NCBI GenBank assembly: GCA_963669155.1
Contig: OZ022587.1
Coordinates: 419,939 to 483,938, forward strand
Source: Arbacia lixula
Lineage: Eukaryota; Echinodermata; Echinoidea; Arbacioida; Arbaciidae
Direction of reading: 5' to 3'
Length of the DNA stretch: 64,000 nucleotides
This document shows, piece after piece, positions 59,080-64,000 of the stretch; position 1 is the first letter of the stretch; every line of letters begins with the position of its first letter. A program made the translations under genes and the position numbers. The notes below the pieces were generated by a model. That model saw only the letters and a list, made by a program, of their open reading frames with translations, was not told where the DNA came from and searched no databases.

Positions 59080-59343
59080 AACCGAAGGGCAAGAGATCTC
59101 AACGCTCCAAAGCGCAAGCAATCGGAACTCACCAAAGGGCAAGTGATTTGAATGCATCGAAGGGCAAGTGATCTGACCGCACCAAAGGGCAAGCAATCTG
59201 TGCGCACCGAGAGACAAGTGATCTAAACTCACCAAAGGGCAAGTGATTTGAATGCATCGAAGGGCAAGTGATCTGACCGCACCAAAGTGCAAGCGATCTG
59301 TGCGCACCGAGAGACAAGTGATCTGAACGCACCAAAGGGCAAG
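59080..59343. repeat. 25-bp minisatellite with 100-bp higher-order period
   Basis: The unit is like CACCAAAGGGCAAGTGATCT + GAACG. Four variants in fixed order repeat at 100 bp (59130 and 59230 begin identical series). Confidence 0.9.
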
Positions 59344-59937
59344 AAATCTGAAATGCTAGACTACTGGTCTGGACAAGTGACTCTTACTGTATTCAGTAAC
59401 GTTACAATGTTGATTATACAGCCCAGGGAAATGTCATTTACGAGAGCTACTTTTCATGCCTAATGTCATAAAACAGCCAGCCTGAAAACATAAGATGCAT
59501 TATACCTCATTGAGGATATATCACTTTTCTCAGGGGCACTTCTTGGCAATGCGGGGGCCAGTTCTCCCTGACATGGACATAATACAGATATTGCAGAATA
59601 TGCTCGATGATGTTCATACCATAATATGCATCTTTCACAACTGTCTGGGTACAACAGAGAGGGCTGATGATACTCCTAATACTTGCACTTAATAATTTGT
59701 TAGTTTTCTTGTAGCTAAACATCTTTGGTAGATGTCTACTTGTAGGCCCATTGGAGATAGAAGTTTGGAGCATTGACCATTTGAACATCTTTGTGTAACA
59801 TTGTAGGTGTAATGAATAGAAGAGGAGATATGAGCAAAACAGAACTATATGTACTTAACGCTACAAAATGGAAATGTACAGTGTATGAAACTAAAAATTT
59901 GCTACAAGTCTAAAAAACAAGAAGACAAACGTACATG

Positions 59938-60030
59938 TACACACAGGCACACACAGACACACACAGACAACACACATACAGACACATACGCACAAAAACC
60001 TACACACATAGCATACGCACACAATCAAGC
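59938..60030. repeat. CA-rich degenerate repeat
   Basis: ACACACAGACAC and similar words. Confidence 0.8.
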
Positions 60031-60233
60031 ATGTCCACAGAATATGTGGAGATCTGAGCCTCGAAGTACTCTATACTGTATACATTATAATGAGAACCCA
60101 ATACTGTAAACATGGTATATTTCACATACAGATATTTTTGTGAATTCCTACAACGCAGACCATTTTGCGAGCCTGTTTACAAAAAGCAGGTGTATCCCAC
60201 CATCAAACGCAGAGGCCTACAAAATGATACAAC

Positions 60234-60475
60234 TTAAAGGGCATGTACTGTACTGGGAAGGCAAAAAAGCCTTCAAAATGTAATTGTTAGCAATCTTCTT
60301 GCCAATGGTCTTAAATTCATGTATTGTCTATTTTAGAAGCTTGCTGAAAGTTTTTTGCCCTCAAATGATCCACATATGGAGTAATTAATGATTAATGATT
60401 ATATCCTCAAAATGTTCGGGCCGAACATTTTGAGGATTTGTGATTTAATCACTCATTACTCCAAATGCCCTTTAA
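60234..60475. mobile_element. Family E foldback copy 2, internally deleted
   Basis: The left arm matches 45878-46062 closely (TTAAAGGGCATGTACTGTAC). The centre CGAACATTTTGAGGATTTG is kept. The right arm jumps from ACTCCAAAT directly to GCCCTTTAA, losing about 130 bp. Confidence 0.85.
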
Positions 60476-60863
60476 ATTTGGAAAAGTCTCAACACATCAT
60501 ACTAGTACACTAACAAGAGACGCACTGTGCCTATAGCTAGCGATTGTGATCCCGGTGCTTACAATTACAATGCACAGTATCGGCCGCCTATTTGTAGGAT
60601 GCTGCATGCTACATGTAGCTAACACAGCAGTGGCACTTATGGTTGAAGTATGTACAATCAACAACCGTCAAAATTTGTGCATATTTAATTTTGTGGTCCG
60701 CACTTTATTCGCAAATATTAAAACAAAACAAAATATACCATGTTTACAGCAACATAAAAAAAAAAAAAACGCCACACGCACAAACAGACACATGCACAAA
60801 CACGCACCAACAGGCACAAACAGACCCAAATATGAATGAATAGAAAGTAGAAAATGCACTTAC

Positions 60864-61148
60864 GTCCTGGATCGTAGCTCTCAACTTCAGACTCAATAGT
60901 ACCCAGATCATTGCCAGCAGTGCACTTGTAGTCAGTAGCATTTTCTGGGATATCCACCAGAACAGAGCTGTCTGTGGTAGAAGAATGAATCTGTTCCGAT
61001 CCTGCGTAGATAGTGTAATTGTTGATGGCAGGATTAGCAGATGCTACACCATCTACAACAGTTGAGACTTGACAGGTTACAAGCAGCTTGTTATCCCCAT
61101 TTATGGTAGCATCGGCTACAATAGTGGCCGTCTCGCTTGTGGGAGCAT
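60864..61148 (-). CDS. Exon: Ig domain 3 (atypical, no core Trp)
   Basis: This 285-nt exon encodes a third Ig-like domain of about 95 residues. Cys at about residue 26 (LLVTC) and Cys at about 76 (ATDYKCTAGN) are the disulfide pair. The usual C-strand Trp is missing; the equivalent stretch reads NNYTIYAG, so a Tyr or Ile seems to fill the core. Sequons N-Y-T (about 44) and N-A-T (about 70) are present. The acceptor is GCTACAG/ATGC and the donor is GGAC/GTAAGT, both phase 1. The end of the exon (ESYDPG) runs into the Thr-rich stalk exon near 57.0 kb with an Arg codon across the junction. An extracellular membrane-proximal domain is inferred. Confidence 0.84.
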
Positions 61149-61745
61149 CTGTAGCAATCACATAAAATAATCAAATGTAGGATTCAAATGATTATTAAAA
61201 AAACAGTTTCTAACATAAAATAACAAGTGATAATGAAGCATTAACAGCAGAATAACTTTTCTACAAATTCTTTATTACAGCATGACATGTAGACTACAAA
61301 TTTACACTGATGAAATACATCTGCCATGATATCAACTAAAACATTTGAAGCAAATTTGATGTATATGTACATGTGATACATATATAGTTACAATACATGC
61401 ACTTGATTCCACAGTAACTTAAATGGTAATCCCAACACGCTACCTCCTCCCATTTCCTACCCCATTATAACTGTTCATGTACGTTTCTTGTTATAAGGTA
61501 AACAATAAATGTCAAATTTGTGAGGGTTACGAACATACATGTACATGTATAGTGTATAGTAGACTATGCTTTGCATAAAAAGAAAACATTTTGCGAAAAG
61601 GCAAATTTTCCCAGGAGATTTTTGAGATTTACAAGGCTTTCTAATTACGAGGGCTACGTCTCCGTGAGACCCTGTGTAATGTTTGACTGCTTGCCATCTC
61701 ATACATAAAAACACCAATGAAACAACTTGTGCAGATGACACTCAC

Positions 61746-62054
61746 ATTGAACATTGAGCTGTGTAGTTGCTTCTCTATTGAGGCTCGTAACCACATGTCC
61801 AGTGGTGGTGCATTTCAGATCCTGACCGTTCATTGCAGGGGTTGCTGTAAATGTGACTTCACTTCTTGTGTCAGACAGATTAGTGTTGCTGTTGAGAGGA
61901 TTGGTAACAACAGGAGTCACTTCCAGGGCGTTATCGTTAAGGGTCCACGCTATGTTAAGCTGTGGTCTGCTACCAATAACGTCACACGTGGCTGTGAACT
62001 CGGTACCAGCACGCAGTGGGTCAGTGGGTAACGTCATGGTGAGAGTGGAGCCAA
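61746..62054 (-). CDS. Exon: Ig domain 2 (C2-set/CD80-like)
   Basis: This 309-nt exon encodes a second Ig-like domain of about 103 residues. It has Cys at about residue 24 (TATCDVIG), the pattern GSRPQLNIAW with Trp at 37, and Cys at about 82 (DLKC). The Cys-x-x-x-Gly-x-x-Pro-then-Trp spacing resembles the CD80-like C2-set domains found second in nectin, CADM and kirre/nephrin proteins; that comparison is from family knowledge, not a search. One N-glycosylation sequon is seen (N-L-S at about 59). The acceptor is CCATAG/TTGG and the donor is CAAT/GTGAGT. Both ends are phase 1, and joining to the Ig1 exon gives a Val codon across the junction. Confidence 0.85.
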
Positions 62055-63564
62055 CTATGGATATCGAAACACAACACAGCATTCAGTGTCCATACATGTG
62101 TAGAAAAGATAGTGATATATTATGAAACACTATATTTGAATGACTGTTCATGGTATCATCTCACGCATGTCAGGGAATTTAGAATGATTAATATCTGAAA
62201 CAACTTTCGTTAAGGATGTTGATACCAGCCCTTATGTCTGTATCATTGTTTCATGTTTGTCCTGGTAATACACGCTGACCCCATACAGCAGCATTCTGTC
62301 TGGCGTAGAACGAGATGAACCTCAGTGTACTGGGCAAGCTAATCCAATGGCTATCGTTTTTAAAGATGGTCACAGTTTTTTTCAGTCTTAGAAACAAATC
62401 TCAGAAGGTTGGGCACATTAAATTTTCTTAAAGAATTGCGAGAAATACCATTTTCCTCTGGAACAAAATAAGAAAATTAACAAGGAAAATGTATTTTGTT
62501 GAGGGTTTATTCATTTAAAGGGCCCCTGTAATCAAAATGCATGTTGACTTATGCTGATGCAACTTTATATGTACCAAATCAGACATGTGTATGTCTTAAA
62601 AACTTTTTACTCCCTGACCATGACAAATAGTTAATGATAGGTGATCTTATTGGAACAACAAAATATGTGTTGTACATTAACTCATGTACATAACTGGGTG
62701 TCCACAAGTATTGTTGTGATTACATACATGTAGCACATGAGTTGAAATGGGGAAATCAATGTTACCAGTGCTCTTCATTCACCTAAATAAACAACAACTG
62801 TCAGGCACACCAAACATTTTCCATTTACAGAAATGTAAATGAATTTAAAATCATGTCCTAGAATGAAATCAACTGATTGGAAACTAAACTAAACAATATT
62901 ACATTGCAAGCTTGAAATAAGTGAATCATTTAAACACCTTTCATCCGTTAATAAAGCTAGAAATTTGATGGACACTGGTGCTATGTACATACAGTGTACA
63001 GCAAAAATTGCATTATAAGGGCAATTAGAGAAATTAATGCAACAAAAATGTAAATTATTACGTACATTGTTCAACAACATAAAAATAAAACATAAAAATT
63101 GCATCCAAACAATAAAAATCAGGTATCCAATAAGTGCATGTTTTGAATGTAACAGAAAAATCCAGAAAATGCATTTTTTCATCATTAAAAAGTTCTAACA
63201 TTGTTAATTTTAACTTTGTGACATTGCAACCTTGTCTTGAGCTTCCCCCAATGGTACTTTCTAAAATGCTAATTCATGTTTGGGTCTCATGGTTGTGGAT
63301 AATTAAAGAATTTCCCAGTGCTCAATCCAGGTGTACCCTTGATCTGAGCCTTGCACACAGAAGTTGCCTTGGACAATATCCTAAGAAGTACTAAGTAAGG
63401 GTAACTACATGATTGTGAGTTATTGTGGGTTCAATTGCTCACAAATTGCCTGCCTTGGTTTTGATGGTGTTTTTTCGGTTGGAATTTGTTTGCCCTAAAA
63501 TAAATCATTGCCACATGGCAATTAATAATAACCAGATCATAAGCACTGTGAGAAGTGTACTCAC

Positions 63565-63879
63565 CTTCTACACTGAATGAAAAATCTGGACTATTGCCTC
63601 CCTGTACCGTGCAATCGTATAGGCCTTCATCATCGACAGCCGCTGAGTTGATAGTCAGTTGATCCGCTGATAATGACTCAAAGTTGCTGTACTTCGCATC
63701 ACCATTTATTGTCCCTCCACTGGCGATGATTTGTACAGTTTCCGTCCCTGTCTGATCATTCCAGACATAAAAGCTCGACGAACCACTATCTGGTACACAT
63801 GTGAGGACAGCATTTCGGCCTGCCTCTACGGCTCCTCCTGCTGGCCCAGTCACTGTCACTTGCCCAAATGCAAATGCAG
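63565..63879 (-). CDS. Exon: Ig domain 1 (V-like) of membrane receptor gene
   Basis: This 315-nt exon encodes one Ig-like domain of about 105 residues. The canonical core is visible: first Cys at about exon residue 28 (VLTC), Trp at 40 (YVWND), and the F-strand signature DDEGLYDC with Cys at about 90. The acceptor is preceded by a strong pyrimidine tract and reads TATGAAG/CTGC. The donor is GAAG/GTGAGT. Both boundaries are phase 1, the usual rule for one-domain-per-exon Ig genes. The frame stays open upstream to an ATG near 63967, but the pyrimidine tract there argues for intron, so the signal peptide and first exon probably lie beyond the window. The domain would be extracellular and ligand-binding. 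The family is clear; the orthologue is not. Confidence 0.85.
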
Positions 63880-64000
63880 CTTCATAAAGATGAGGGAAGG
63901 AGAAAAAGAAATATGAAAGATACTCCAGCACTGCATACCTGTACAGCACTCCATCTGTACACAACAAAAAAAGTAAGTCCCCTAAGCAAAATAGAATAAT

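Noticed and set aside
63880-63967. ATG near 63967 as start with a signal peptide directly before Ig1
   Set aside because: The stretch just upstream of 63879 is a strong pyrimidine tract ending in AG, and the predicted leader is not a convincing signal peptide. An upstream exon beyond the window is more likely.

Overview
The window looks like intron-rich nuclear DNA from a marine invertebrate deuterostome. An echinoderm is my best guess. This rests on very long introns, phase-1 immunoglobulin (Ig) exons, abundant ACATGTA-type words, many short foldback elements, and TTAGGG-like repeats. No bacterial operons, CRISPR arrays, rRNA genes or intact tRNA genes were seen. Genus cannot be read from the sequence.

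The main content is one gene on the minus strand. Its 5' part lies beyond base 64000 and it runs down to about base 1975. I reconstruct it from splice sites and reading phase. Three Ig-domain exons lie at 63879-63565, 62054-61746 and 61148-60864. Four short Thr/Ser/Pro/Glu-rich stalk exons follow at 57030-57004, 55822-55778, 48108-48082 and 26314-26246. A transmembrane exon lies at 20549-20451. Cytoplasmic-tail exons are proposed at 19486-19462, 8904-8869, 3909-3852 and, tentatively, 2034-1975. Every junction keeps frame: phase 1 through the ectodomain and transmembrane exon, then phases 2, 2 and 0 in the tail. The product would be a type I membrane adhesion or receptor protein, broadly of the CADM/nectin/kirre style. 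The orthologue is not identified. Three consecutive stalk exons have tandem NAGNAG-type acceptors, each able to add or drop one residue.

Almost everything else is intron filled with repeats. There are at least ten foldback (MITE-like) families, several with multiple copies. They include a GGGCCC-GTTGCATAAAA family (5 copies), a TTAAAGGGC foldback with arms of about 185 bp, and a GTTTCACCAAGCTGTT foldback (2 copies). Two larger elements reiterate their terminal motif internally (13.6-14.3 kb and 19.9-20.3 kb). One TIR-bounded element carries TTAGGG-like repeats (43.2-43.6 kb), and another contains a 43-bp near-perfect hairpin (32.64-32.73 kb). Autonomous transposon remains are limited to a 5'-truncated CR1/L2-like LINE (52.5-53.6 kb) and two LINE C-terminal scraps (6.6 and 15.7 kb).

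Tandem arrays include a 51-bp minisatellite (26.9-27.4 kb), a 25-bp unit with 100-bp higher order (59.1-59.3 kb), an ACCATACATGT array (29.1-29.4 kb), about 1 kb of GA-rich DNA (7.6-8.65 kb), and GT, AC, TAC, TAG, TC and TATC microsatellites. Long open frames over these simple repeats are artefacts and are not annotated as genes.
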